The notes beneath the pieces are model-generated. The model had not been told where the DNA came from. It did not search any database and saw only the letters and a program-made list of their open reading frames with translations. DNA of 5,998 bases. It comes from Dehalococcoidales bacterium. GTDB taxonomy: Bacteria; Chloroflexota; Dehalococcoidia; Dehalococcoidales; RBG-16-60-22. The position numbers and the translations under genes are program-made. This document shows, piece by piece, positions 1 to 5,185 of this stretch (position 1 is the first letter of the stretch; the number at the start of each line of letters is the position of its first letter). The stretch lies in contig DAOVRI010000106.1 of assembly GCA_030628245.1 (NCBI GenBank), positions 1-5,998 of the forward strand, read 5' to 3'.

Positions 1-51
1 CCAGGTCGACCACCTCCCCAGGCGAGTTTTCGGTGTGATATGGACTTTCAT
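1..51 (-). CDS. N-terminal fragment of an unidentified protein (runs off left edge)
   Basis: An ATG on the minus strand at 51 opens a frame with no stop to the window edge. Its 17 codons read MKVHITPKTRLGRWSTW. A short basic start with a K-T-R-L-G-R-W pattern resembles the cytoplasmic lead-in of small bacterial membrane proteins, where similar phrases often precede a first membrane helix; this is recollection of a pattern, not a family match. Support comes from the promoter-like TTGACA-N17-TAAAAT placed directly upstream on the same strand, which would put the transcript start almost on the ATG. I see no ribosome binding site before the ATG, so either the message is leaderless or the true start lies further left, outside the window. 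The function is unknown. Confidence 0.4.
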   Translation of the reverse strand, partial: MKVHITPKTRLGRWSTW

Positions 52-57
52 GGACTG

Positions 58-86
58 ATTTTATAACCCGGGGTTATCCGTGTCAA
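58..86 (-). promoter_or_regulatory. Predicted sigma-70 promoter for the leftward gene
   Basis: On the minus strand a perfect TTGACA (-35, bases 86 to 81) is followed after 17 bases by TAAAAT (-10, bases 63 to 58), a 5 of 6 match to consensus. The expected transcription start, about 7 bases further, falls at about base 51, the A of the ATG of the leftward gene. This implies a leaderless message. It is inferred from consensus matching only. Confidence 0.5.
63..77. promoter_or_regulatory. Dyad operator candidate (7-bp arms, 1-base centre)
   Basis: ATAACCC (63-69), a single G (70), then GGGTTAT (71-77) form a perfect inverted repeat. The one-base centre is too tight for an RNA hairpin loop, so it is better read as a protein-binding site on DNA. 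It sits almost wholly inside the -35/-10 spacer of the leftward promoter, where a bound repressor or a MerR-like activator would act. The regulator is not in the window. Confidence 0.45.
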
Positions 87-92
87 TTGACA
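81..92. promoter_or_regulatory. 12-bp palindrome TGTCAATTGACA carrying both divergent -35 boxes
   Basis: The perfect palindrome contains TTGACA on the plus strand (87-92) and TTGACA on the minus strand (86 to 81), abutting back to back. It can be explained as two overlapping promoter elements, an operator, or both. Any protein bound here would affect both the leftward gene and the redox cluster on the right. Confidence 0.5.
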
Positions 93-115
93 AGGGGAGT
101 GCAGCGTGGTAGTCT
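87..115 (+). promoter_or_regulatory. Predicted promoter for the rightward redox cluster
   Basis: A perfect TTGACA (87-92), a 17-base spacer and TAGTCT (110-115) form a candidate promoter. The -10 box matches consensus at only 3 of 6 positions, but it has the extended -10 dinucleotide TG at 107-108 in the correct register. A start at about 122 would give a leader of roughly 48 bases before the TTG at 170. The weak -10 is the main doubt; it would also fit a promoter that needs an activator. Confidence 0.35.
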
Positions 116-151
116 GGCTTTGCGGAAAAGGGCGAACCTGATATTTCAGGT

Positions 152-158
152 AGGAGGG
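152..158 (+). promoter_or_regulatory. Ribosome binding site that fixes the TTG start at 170
   Basis: AGGAGGG lies 11 bases before the TTG at 170. The first in-frame ATG downstream is codon 49, which would remove the FAD-binding glycine motif and the redox cysteines. The TTG is therefore the sensible start despite the slightly long spacing. Confidence 0.6.
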
Positions 159-169
159 CGATACGACAA

Positions 170-1537
170 TTGGCTGAGACGGACGTGATAGTAATCGGCG
201 GGGGCACTGCCGGTTTTCTTGCGGCACAAATCGCTTCCCAACTTGGTGGAAACGTGATACTCGTGGAAAAGGAGAAAGTGGGAGGTATTTGCCCGAATTG
301 GGGCTGCATACCCATGTGCTTCATGGACCACTGCGTCGAAGTTCTCAAATCGGTGAAAGAAGCCGGCAAGGACGGTATCAATGTAGGGCAGGTTGAGATT
401 GATTATCACAAGTTAATAAGTGAGAAGGAGAAGGTGGTCAAGGGAGTGGTCGCCGGTATGGAAGCCAGGTTACAGGCTACCGGCGTACAGGTTGTCATCG
501 GTTCGGCGAAGTTAGCCTCGCCAAACCAGGTAGAAATCACCTCTGACAACGGAAAGACAGAGACAATCCAGACAGATAAAATCATAATTGCTTCAGGCTC
601 TCTGCCCAGAAGGTACGAGATACCCGGGGCCTACGGTCCGGGAGTGCTCACGACCAAGGAACTCCTGGATTTAAACGAGCTTCCCAGGAGCCTGGCGATT
701 ATCGGGCGTAGCGTCACGGCTCTGGAATTAGCTACCGTCTGGGTCAACCTGGGCTGCACCGTCAGTCTAATAGCCAGAAGGCCTCAAATGCTCCCTAATG
801 AAGATGAGGAGATTGCCGCTCAGGTACAGCAAGCTCTCGAAGCCGACGGCGTCCACATATACGCCGGGGTAGATATCGAGAGGATTGATGACGGTGAAGA
901 AGGTAAGTCAATAACCATCTCTGGTGAGGGTGGAAAACAGAAAGTGGAAGCACAATTCGCCGTATTCGCCCTGGGTCAGCAACCACTTGTGGATGGGCTT
1001 GGCCTGGAGAATGCCGGCGTAGCGGTAACCGAGGGGAGAATCAGAACAAACGAAAAGATGGAGACCAGCGTCAAGGGGGTCTATGCGGCCGGTGATGCCA
1101 CCGGCGAAATGATGCTGGCCAGCATCGCCATGATTCAAGGAATGGTAGCCGGCACCAACGCCATGGGCAGAGATGCGACTATGAATTATCGCGTGGTGCC
1201 GCGGTTGATTCGTACCGTGCCGCCAACGGCGGCAGTCGGCATAACGGAATTCGAGGCCAAAGAAAGAAGACTGGATATCAAGGTCGGCAGGTTTCCTTTC
1301 GGACAAAACCCCAGGGCAAGTATTATAAGAGAGAGCCGGGGATTTGTGAAAATTATCGCTGATGCGACATCGGGTGAAATCCTGGGTGTCCACATCATCG
1401 GCCCCCAGGCAACCGAGCTCATACATGAAGCGGCAGCCGTCATGCAAATGAGAGGGACCGTTCAAGATATTGCGGCTACTATCCACGGTCATCCATCTTT
1501 AAACGAGACAATCCAGCGGGCGGCTCAAGGCCTGTGA
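170..1537 (+). CDS. FAD-dependent pyridine nucleotide-disulfide oxidoreductase (dihydrolipoamide dehydrogenase-like)
   Basis: This 455-residue protein has the full class I layout: an FAD domain with GGGTAG at 10-15 and the ribose-binding acidic residue E33, the redox pair C41-x4-C46, ASGSLPR (141-147), a nucleotide domain from about 174, the second FAD motif AAGDAT (306-311), and a dimerisation domain ending in HGHPSLNE, where H441 and E446 match the catalytic dyad of dihydrolipoamide dehydrogenase. Two things are unusual. The residues after the disulfide read IPMC instead of the usual IPSK, losing the family lysine, and C50 and C55 add a second cysteine pair. The NAD(P) loop is GRSVTA (179-184) rather than GxGxxG, and R203-R204 replace the usual acidic end of beta-2, hinting at NADP(H) or altered cofactor use. 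There is no lipoyl domain or 2-oxoacid dehydrogenase gene nearby, so classical lipoamide recycling is unlikely. It probably moves electrons between a pyridine nucleotide and a thiol, disulfide or metal partner. It is cytoplasmic and likely heads the cluster with the DUF169 and flavodoxin-like genes. Confidence 0.88.
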   Translation: MAETDVIVIGGGTAGFLAAQIASQLGGNVILVEKEKVGGICPNWGCIPMCFMDHCVEVLKSVKEAGKDGINVGQVEIDYHKLISEKEKVVKGVVAGMEARLQATGVQVVIGSAKLASPNQVEITSDNGKTETIQTDKIIIASGSLPRRYEIPGAYGPGVLTTKELLDLNELPRSLAIIGRSVTALELATVWVNLGCTVSLIARRPQMLPNEDEEIAAQVQQALEADGVHIYAGVDIERIDDGEEGKSITISGEGGKQKVEAQFAVFALGQQPLVDGLGLENAGVAVTEGRIRTNEKMETSVKGVYAAGDATGEMMLASIAMIQGMVAGTNAMGRDATMNYRVVPRLIRTVPPTAAVGITEFEAKERRLDIKVGRFPFGQNPRASIIRESRGFVKIIADATSGEILGVHIIGPQATELIHEAAAVMQMRGTVQDIAATIHGHPSLNETIQRAAQGL

Positions 1538-1617
1538 TGTTAAGCATTTCATAAATGACGGCGTTGTCACTACTCCTTACCCGACTTCGCCATAATACGT
1601 AATTAAAGGAGGTCAAT

Positions 1618-2379
1618 ATGAGACCGCTGCAAACTGACCTGTCTATCTTTAAAGAATTCAATTTTGAAAAGCCGCCCGTTGGCGTCAAGTACCTGTTCCG
1701 CAAACCGGAAGGCATAGAGCAGCTGGATAAAAAACTGGCTCTCTGTGAAATGCTCGGTGAAGCCCAGCGAAGAGAAGACCCTTTCTATTTCACCAAAGAG
1801 AATGAAATCTGCTTCGGGAAACAAACCCTGGGAATGATGAGTGGCGAAGGCCCGTCCTTTGCGAAAAGCGGAGAACTGGGGGTAAGACTGGGAATCTTTC
1901 AGGAAGCCCGTGCCAATAAAAAAATCACCCGGCATAATTACAACCTGGATAGCGGCACCGTTAACTATGTCGTTTTCGCCCCGCTGGACAAAATAACCTT
2001 CGAGCCGGACCTGCTGATTCTTATGACCGATGCCACACAGGCGGAAATCGTGCTGCGGTCGATGGCCTACTCAACCGGGGACATGTACGAAAGTAAAGTA
2101 ACAACGTCACTGGCCTGTTCCTGGCTTTTCGTTTATCCTTATCTCACTGGCAAGGTGAACTACTTTATCACCGGATTGGGCTTCGGGGGGATATCCATAG
2201 AGGCATTCCCGCCGGGATGGGTGCTGATAGCTATCCCCTATAACTGGCTGCCGACGATAACGCAGAACCTGAAGGAGATGGAATGGAAACCCAAGGCATT
2301 CACCCTCGGTAGAGATAAATTTTTACAGTGGGAAAAGGAGATACTGGAAGATATGGCCCGGGAGTTCCAGAATCCCTAG
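1618..2379 (+). CDS. DUF169 family protein
   Basis: This 253-residue protein has the pattern of the DUF169 family (also listed as uncharacterised ArCR, COG2043): an early P-P-V-G-V-K-Y strand (19-25), a C-E-M-L-G-E-A block at 43-49 followed by F-Y-F (56-58), a second cysteine in E-I-C-F-G-K (63-68), a mid-domain strand rich in hydrophobics (116-136), and a late L-A-C-S-W (165-169) before a glycine-rich G-L-G-F-G-G turn (186-191). The three cysteines C43, C65 and C167 lie in the conserved blocks, which suggests a redox or metal-binding role, though no function is established for the family. It has no signal peptide and no clear membrane helix. A strong ribosome binding site, AAAGGAGGT (1605-1613), fixes the ATG. 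It lies 80 bases after the disulfide reductase-like gene and 20 bases before the flavodoxin-like gene, so co-transcription with the latter is very likely. Confidence 0.82.
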   Translation: MRPLQTDLSIFKEFNFEKPPVGVKYLFRKPEGIEQLDKKLALCEMLGEAQRREDPFYFTKENEICFGKQTLGMMSGEGPSFAKSGELGVRLGIFQEARANKKITRHNYNLDSGTVNYVVFAPLDKITFEPDLLILMTDATQAEIVLRSMAYSTGDMYESKVTTSLACSWLFVYPYLTGKVNYFITGLGFGGISIEAFPPGWVLIAIPYNWLPTITQNLKEMEWKPKAFTLGRDKFLQWEKEILEDMAREFQNP

Positions 2380-2399
2380 ACTAATAACAGGAGGTAACC

Positions 2400-2939
2400 A
2401 TGAAGGCACTCATCATTTACTGGTCAGGTACGGGAAACACTAAAAAGGTAGCCGAGACTATTGATAATACGCTGAAAAACAGCGGCGTAGATTCGGTATT
2501 GAAACCTGTTAAAGAAGCTCAAAATGAAGACCTGTACGATTACGACCTGGTTTTCATCGGGGCACCATCTTTTATGTGGCAACCGCCCGCACCCGTTATA
2601 CAATATATCAAAGATAAAATGAACTATTACCGGGAACAGGGCGCCGTTAAGTTGTCTTCTCCGAAGGTGCCCGGTAAATATGGCGTGGTCTTTGCCACGT
2701 ATTCCGGACCGCACACCGGCGTCAACGAAGCTATACCCGTGGGTAAATACATCGGGCAATACCTGGAGCACCTGGGTTTTAACATAGTCGGCGAATGGTA
2801 TTATGCTGGCGAATTCCACGGTTCCGAAGAGAACAGCACCAAAGGCAGACTGGGGGATATCAGGGGGCGCCCGAATCAGCAAGACCTGGACAAACTGGCG
2901 GAAGACGTAAAGAAACTGCTCAAGACTATTTCAGGCTGA
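2400..2939 (+). CDS. Flavodoxin-like FMN-binding protein
   Basis: This 179-residue cytoplasmic protein opens with beta-1 and the FMN phosphate-binding loop S9-G-T-G-N-T14, the flavodoxin signature. D-L-V-F-I-G-A-P-S-F-M-W (49-60) matches the second flavin-contacting loop, with W60 or F58 placed to stack on the isoalloxazine ring, and T-Y-S-G-P-H-T-G (100-107) matches the third loop. It is slightly longer than short-chain flavodoxins, with a polar tail block around 139-160 containing G-R-L-G-D-I-R-G-R-P. Whether it is a one-electron carrier or an NAD(P)H:quinone or FMN reductase cannot be decided from the sequence. AGGAGGT (2389-2395) precedes the ATG by 4 bases, and the gene starts 20 bases after the DUF169 stop, indicating a shared transcript. 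Its likely partner is one of the two upstream proteins. It ends 18 bases from the stop of the opposing CoA-transferase gene. Confidence 0.82.
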   Translation: MKALIIYWSGTGNTKKVAETIDNTLKNSGVDSVLKPVKEAQNEDLYDYDLVFIGAPSFMWQPPAPVIQYIKDKMNYYREQGAVKLSSPKVPGKYGVVFATYSGPHTGVNEAIPVGKYIGQYLEHLGFNIVGEWYYAGEFHGSEENSTKGRLGDIRGRPNQQDLDKLAEDVKKLLKTISG

Positions 2940-2958
2940 GGCAGATTCAGGACAGCCT
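2933..2958. terminator. Weak hairpin between convergent genes
   Basis: AGGCTG (2933-2938) and CAGCCT (2953-2958) are complementary, giving a 6-bp stem with a 14-base loop. It covers the stop of the flavodoxin-like gene and touches the stop of the opposing CoA-transferase gene. There is no strong T run on either side, only TAAATT on the plus strand. It is a possible bidirectional terminator for the tight convergent junction but may be chance. Confidence 0.22.
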
Positions 2959-4151
2959 TAAATTACACCCTGACCTTTTAATGCAGCGATTTCTTGATGA
3001 GTCATCCCCAGGAGCCGGCTCAGGACATCCTGAGTGTGCTGTCCCAGGTCCGGAGAGGCTTTTTCCACCTTATAGGGCGTCCTGGAGAATTTAAAGGGCG
3101 TATTGACGACCCTGAATTTGCCCGCTTCAGGGTGTTTAACTTCAATAAACATGTCCCGCGCGTTTATCTGGGGGTCACCGGCCGCCTGCTCGATGTTATT
3201 TACCGGGCCGCAGGGTATTCCCGCCTGTTCCAGCTCTTTAACCCACTCTTGAGTGGTCCTGGTTTTCATAGCGTCCGTTAATATCGGCTCCAGCACGCTG
3301 TAGTTCTGGGTGCGCGTCCAGCCGTCTTCGAATCGCGGGTCGTCGATGATATCGACACGGTCAATGGCGGCACAGAAAAGCGGCCACTGGTCCTTGATGC
3401 CGCCCCTCAACGCTACGGCGATATAGCCGTCTTTGGTCTGAAAGGCCTGAAACGGCGTCATGACCGGGTGTCTCGTGCCGAGGGCGCGAGGTATCTCGCC
3501 GGTATTAAGATAGCGGACAAAGGCGTTCTCCTGAGCGGTTACCTGACAGTCCAGCATGCTGATATCCACGAACTGTCCTTCGCCGCTCACGTGGCGTTCC
3601 TGCAAGGCGGCCAGAGTGGCAACACATAGAAACAGGCCGGCGGTAATGTCGCCATAGGATACGCCCGGCCTTACCGGCGGACCACCCTCCTCACCGGTGA
3701 TACTCAAAATTCCTCCCATAGCCTGAACAATGACATCAAAAGCAGGCTTGCCGGCATAGGGGCCGTATTGCCCGAAGCCGGAGCCGGCCACGTAAACGAT
3801 TCCGGGATTATATTCCCTGACTTTTTCATAGCTGAGGTCGAGCTTCTCCATCGTTCCCGGCTTGAAATTCTCAACCAGGACATCAGCGCTTTTTACCAGC
3901 TTCAGCAGTACTTCCACTCCCGGCTCGGTAGCCAGGTTCAGCGTTACGCTTTTCTTACCACGGTTAAGGCTGAGAAAGTAAGTGCTTACCCCCCTGACAA
4001 CGGGCCCGTTGCCCCTGGCAATATCGCCGACCTCCGGCCTCTCAATCTTTATCACCTCGGCGCCTAAATCGCTGAGCAGCATCGTAGCGAAAGGGCCGAA
4101 TAACACCTGCGTCAGGTCAAGGATTCTGATTCCGTCCAGCGGACCGGCCAT
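2958..4151 (-). CDS. CaiB/BaiF family (class III) CoA-transferase
   Basis: This 397-residue cytoplasmic enzyme of typical family length moves CoA between a CoA thioester donor and an organic acid. It starts with the family opening P-L-D-G-I-R-I-L-D-L-T-Q (4-15), then G-P-F-A-T-M-L-L-S-D-L-G-A-E-V-I-K-I-E (19-37), the N-R-G-K-K-S block (63-68) and V-E-N-F-K-P-G (93-99). Further motifs are F-D-V-I-V-Q-A-M-G-G (138-147), Y-G-D-I-T-A-G (166-172) and V-D-I-S-M-L-D (195-201). D201 aligns with the catalytic aspartate of formyl-CoA transferase and CaiB that forms the acyl anhydride. All core blocks are present, so it should be active. The acid substrate is not predictable; relatives act on oxalate, carnitine, bile acids, benzylsuccinate and 2-hydroxyacids. 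A ribosome binding site reading GAGGTGA on the minus strand (4155-4161) fixes the ATG. It is transcribed divergently from the SDR gene, and the two may share control. Confidence 0.92.
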   Translation of the reverse strand: MAGPLDGIRILDLTQVLFGPFATMLLSDLGAEVIKIERPEVGDIARGNGPVVRGVSTYFLSLNRGKKSVTLNLATEPGVEVLLKLVKSADVLVENFKPGTMEKLDLSYEKVREYNPGIVYVAGSGFGQYGPYAGKPAFDVIVQAMGGILSITGEEGGPPVRPGVSYGDITAGLFLCVATLAALQERHVSGEGQFVDISMLDCQVTAQENAFVRYLNTGEIPRALGTRHPVMTPFQAFQTKDGYIAVALRGGIKDQWPLFCAAIDRVDIIDDPRFEDGWTRTQNYSVLEPILTDAMKTRTTQEWVKELEQAGIPCGPVNNIEQAAGDPQINARDMFIEVKHPEAGKFRVVNTPFKFSRTPYKVEKASPDLGQHTQDVLSRLLGMTHQEIAALKGQGVI

Positions 4152-4199
4152 GCTTCACCTCGCTTCTTCTAGCTTTGATTAGTACCCCCATGCTATGAA

Positions 4200-4219
4200 A
4201 ACTTTAGGCGGTTAAAGTT
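4200..4219. promoter_or_regulatory. Inverted repeat, operator candidate
   Basis: AACTTTA (4200-4206), six bases, then TAAAGTT (4213-4219) form a perfect dyad with 7-bp arms. One arm coincides with the predicted -10 box of the leftward CoA-transferase promoter and the other lies in its spacer. A regulator bound here would control that promoter. Chance cannot be excluded because the arms are AT-rich. Confidence 0.35.
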
Positions 4220-4230
4220 ACCTTTGTCAA
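4201..4230 (-). promoter_or_regulatory. Predicted promoter for the CoA-transferase gene
   Basis: On the minus strand a perfect TTGACA (4230 to 4225) is followed after 18 bases by TAAAGT (4206 to 4201), a 4 of 6 match to the -10 consensus. The start would lie near 4194, giving a leader of about 43 bases. The AACTTTA/TAAAGTT dyad overlaps it. Confidence 0.4.
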
Positions 4231-4269
4231 GAACCGAGCATACTGTGTAATATTGCCGGAACAAAGTTG

Positions 4270-4275
4270 TATAAT
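4270..4275 (+). promoter_or_regulatory. Predicted -10 box of the SDR promoter
   Basis: A perfect TATAAT lies 40 bases before the SDR start codon, which would give a leader of about 34 bases. No good -35 box lies 16 to 18 bases upstream. An alternative pair is TTGTCA (4224-4229) with TAATAT (4248-4253), spaced 18 bases, both imperfect. At least one plus-strand promoter in this gap is likely because the upstream gene faces the other way. Confidence 0.4.
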
Positions 4276-4315
4276 AAGCCGAGCGGTCTGAATCATTAAT
4301 ATAAAGGAGGTAGAC

Positions 4316-5083
4316 ATGTCGCCAGTTTTACAGGACAAAGTAGCTATCATAACCGGAGCCAGCCGCGGCCTGGGGAAGGCTTTTGCCATGAGGTTCGCCG
4401 AGGAAGGGGCCAAACTGCTGCTGACTACTACCAATCTGGAAAGGGCCGAAGCCACGACCAAGGAGATAAAAGATAAAGGCGGGGAAGTGACCTTCATGAA
4501 GGCAGATATCTCCGTTGCCGGCGACACCCAGAAGATAGCTGATAAAGTTATGGAAGAATATGGCAGAGTGGATATCCTCGTTAATAATGCCGCCATCTGG
4601 TTCGGAATCAGGGCTAAACCTTGGGACACCTGGACGGAAGAGGAATGGGACCGAATATTCTCGGTAAATGTCAAGGGGACCTGGATGGTCTGCAAGGCGG
4701 TTGTCCCCCTCATGGTGGAGCAGAAAAAGGGCAAGATTATCAATATCGCCTCCAATGTTGCCCGGGTCCCCGGGGCGCCATTCTTTATGCCGTATTCCTG
4801 CGGTAAGGGGGCGCTTTACACGATGACCCACGCCCTGGCCCACGCCCTGGGTCCCTCAAACATCAATGTCAACGCCATCGGCCCGGGACTAACCGCTACC
4901 GAAGCCAGCCTGGACATGTCCGGCCCCGATACATCATTCAAGAACGCCACCTCGGGGCAGTCCATTCCCCGGCGCGAGGAGCCGGAAGACCTGGTGGGGG
5001 CTACCCTGTTCCTGGCCTCGGCAGACTCGGACTTCATCTCGGGACAGGTCATCTACGTGGATGGCGGCACCGTAATGCTGTAA
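4316..5083 (+). CDS. Short-chain dehydrogenase/reductase (classical SDR)
   Basis: This 255-residue protein has the whole classical SDR set: the cofactor motif T13-G-A-S-R-G-L-G20, D64 after beta-3, N90-N-A-A93, and the catalytic tetrad N118, S146, Y160 and K164, followed by P190-G and the C-terminal S-G-Q-V-I-Y-V-D-G-G (242-251). R17 in the glycine loop, with no aspartate at the end of beta-2 (T-T-T-N at 37-40), favours NADP(H). It is soluble and probably a tetramer, as is usual for the family. It should interconvert a hydroxyl and a keto group, for example on a hydroxyacyl-CoA, a cyclic alcohol or a FabG-like substrate. The neighbouring CoA-transferase makes a CoA-linked substrate plausible but does not prove it. 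AAAGGAGGT (4303-4311), 4 bases before the ATG, is a near-perfect ribosome binding site. The gene stands alone on its strand and ends before a hairpin. Confidence 0.92.
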   Translation: MSPVLQDKVAIITGASRGLGKAFAMRFAEEGAKLLLTTTNLERAEATTKEIKDKGGEVTFMKADISVAGDTQKIADKVMEEYGRVDILVNNAAIWFGIRAKPWDTWTEEEWDRIFSVNVKGTWMVCKAVVPLMVEQKKGKIINIASNVARVPGAPFFMPYSCGKGALYTMTHALAHALGPSNINVNAIGPGLTATEASLDMSGPDTSFKNATSGQSIPRREEPEDLVGATLFLASADSDFISGQVIYVDGGTVML

Positions 5084-5105
5084 GACTTGAAATATAGATA
5101 ATATT

Positions 5106-5146
5106 GAAAGCCATAACTCCACACGTCCGTGAAAGCTATGGCTTTC
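5106..5146. terminator. Bidirectional terminator hairpin between SDR and molybdoenzyme genes
   Basis: GAAAGCCATA (5106-5115) and TATGGCTTTC (5137-5146) are exact reverse complements, giving a perfect 10-bp stem with a 21-base loop. A second, tighter stem is possible inside it: GAAAGC (5131-5136), loop TATG, GCTTTC (5141-5146). The T-rich stretches after the stem are short on both strands (GTATTT on plus, AATATTAT on minus), so it is not a textbook intrinsic terminator. Its place between two convergent genes (stops at 5083 and 5186) supports a role in ending both transcripts. Confidence 0.6.
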
Positions 5147-5185
5147 GTATTTACAGACTCTCAGACAGGCCGATTCAGCTAACTA

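Noticed and set aside
1..66. Plus-strand tail of an upstream gene at the left edge
   Set aside because: The three forward frames close at 38, 58 and 66, and none gives a recognisable C-terminus. The minus-strand frame from 51, with a well-placed promoter, explains the region better.
908..1492. Long open frame of 194 codons on the minus strand
   Set aside because: It lies wholly inside the flavoprotein gene, whose product shows every family motif. The antisense product has no recognisable domain and no ribosome binding site.
170..1537. Assignment of the flavoprotein as a genuine dihydrolipoamide dehydrogenase (lpdA) or mercuric reductase (merA)
   Set aside because: The IPSK lysine is replaced, the NAD loop is degenerate, there is no lipoyl enzyme complex or mer gene nearby, and there is no C-terminal mercury-binding cysteine pair.
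1564..1596. Promoter-like TTGTCA (1564-1569) and CATAAT (1591-1596) before the DUF169 gene
   Set aside because: The spacer is 21 bases, too long for a normal sigma-70 promoter, and both boxes are imperfect. A weak internal promoter remains possible but is not supported.
2424..2882. Minus-strand open frame of 152 codons
   Set aside because: It is antisense to the flavodoxin-like gene and has no motif. The plus-strand product has a clear FMN loop and a strong ribosome binding site.
2795..3094. Plus-strand open frame overlapping the end of the flavodoxin-like gene and the end of the CoA-transferase gene
   Set aside because: It spans two well-supported genes in the wrong frame or strand, and its arginine-, glycine- and proline-rich product looks like shifted translation.
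4328..4843. Minus-strand open frame of 171 codons, and another at 4204-4755
   Set aside because: Both lie mostly or wholly antisense to the SDR gene and have compositions typical of frame shadows. The SDR product carries the full catalytic tetrad.
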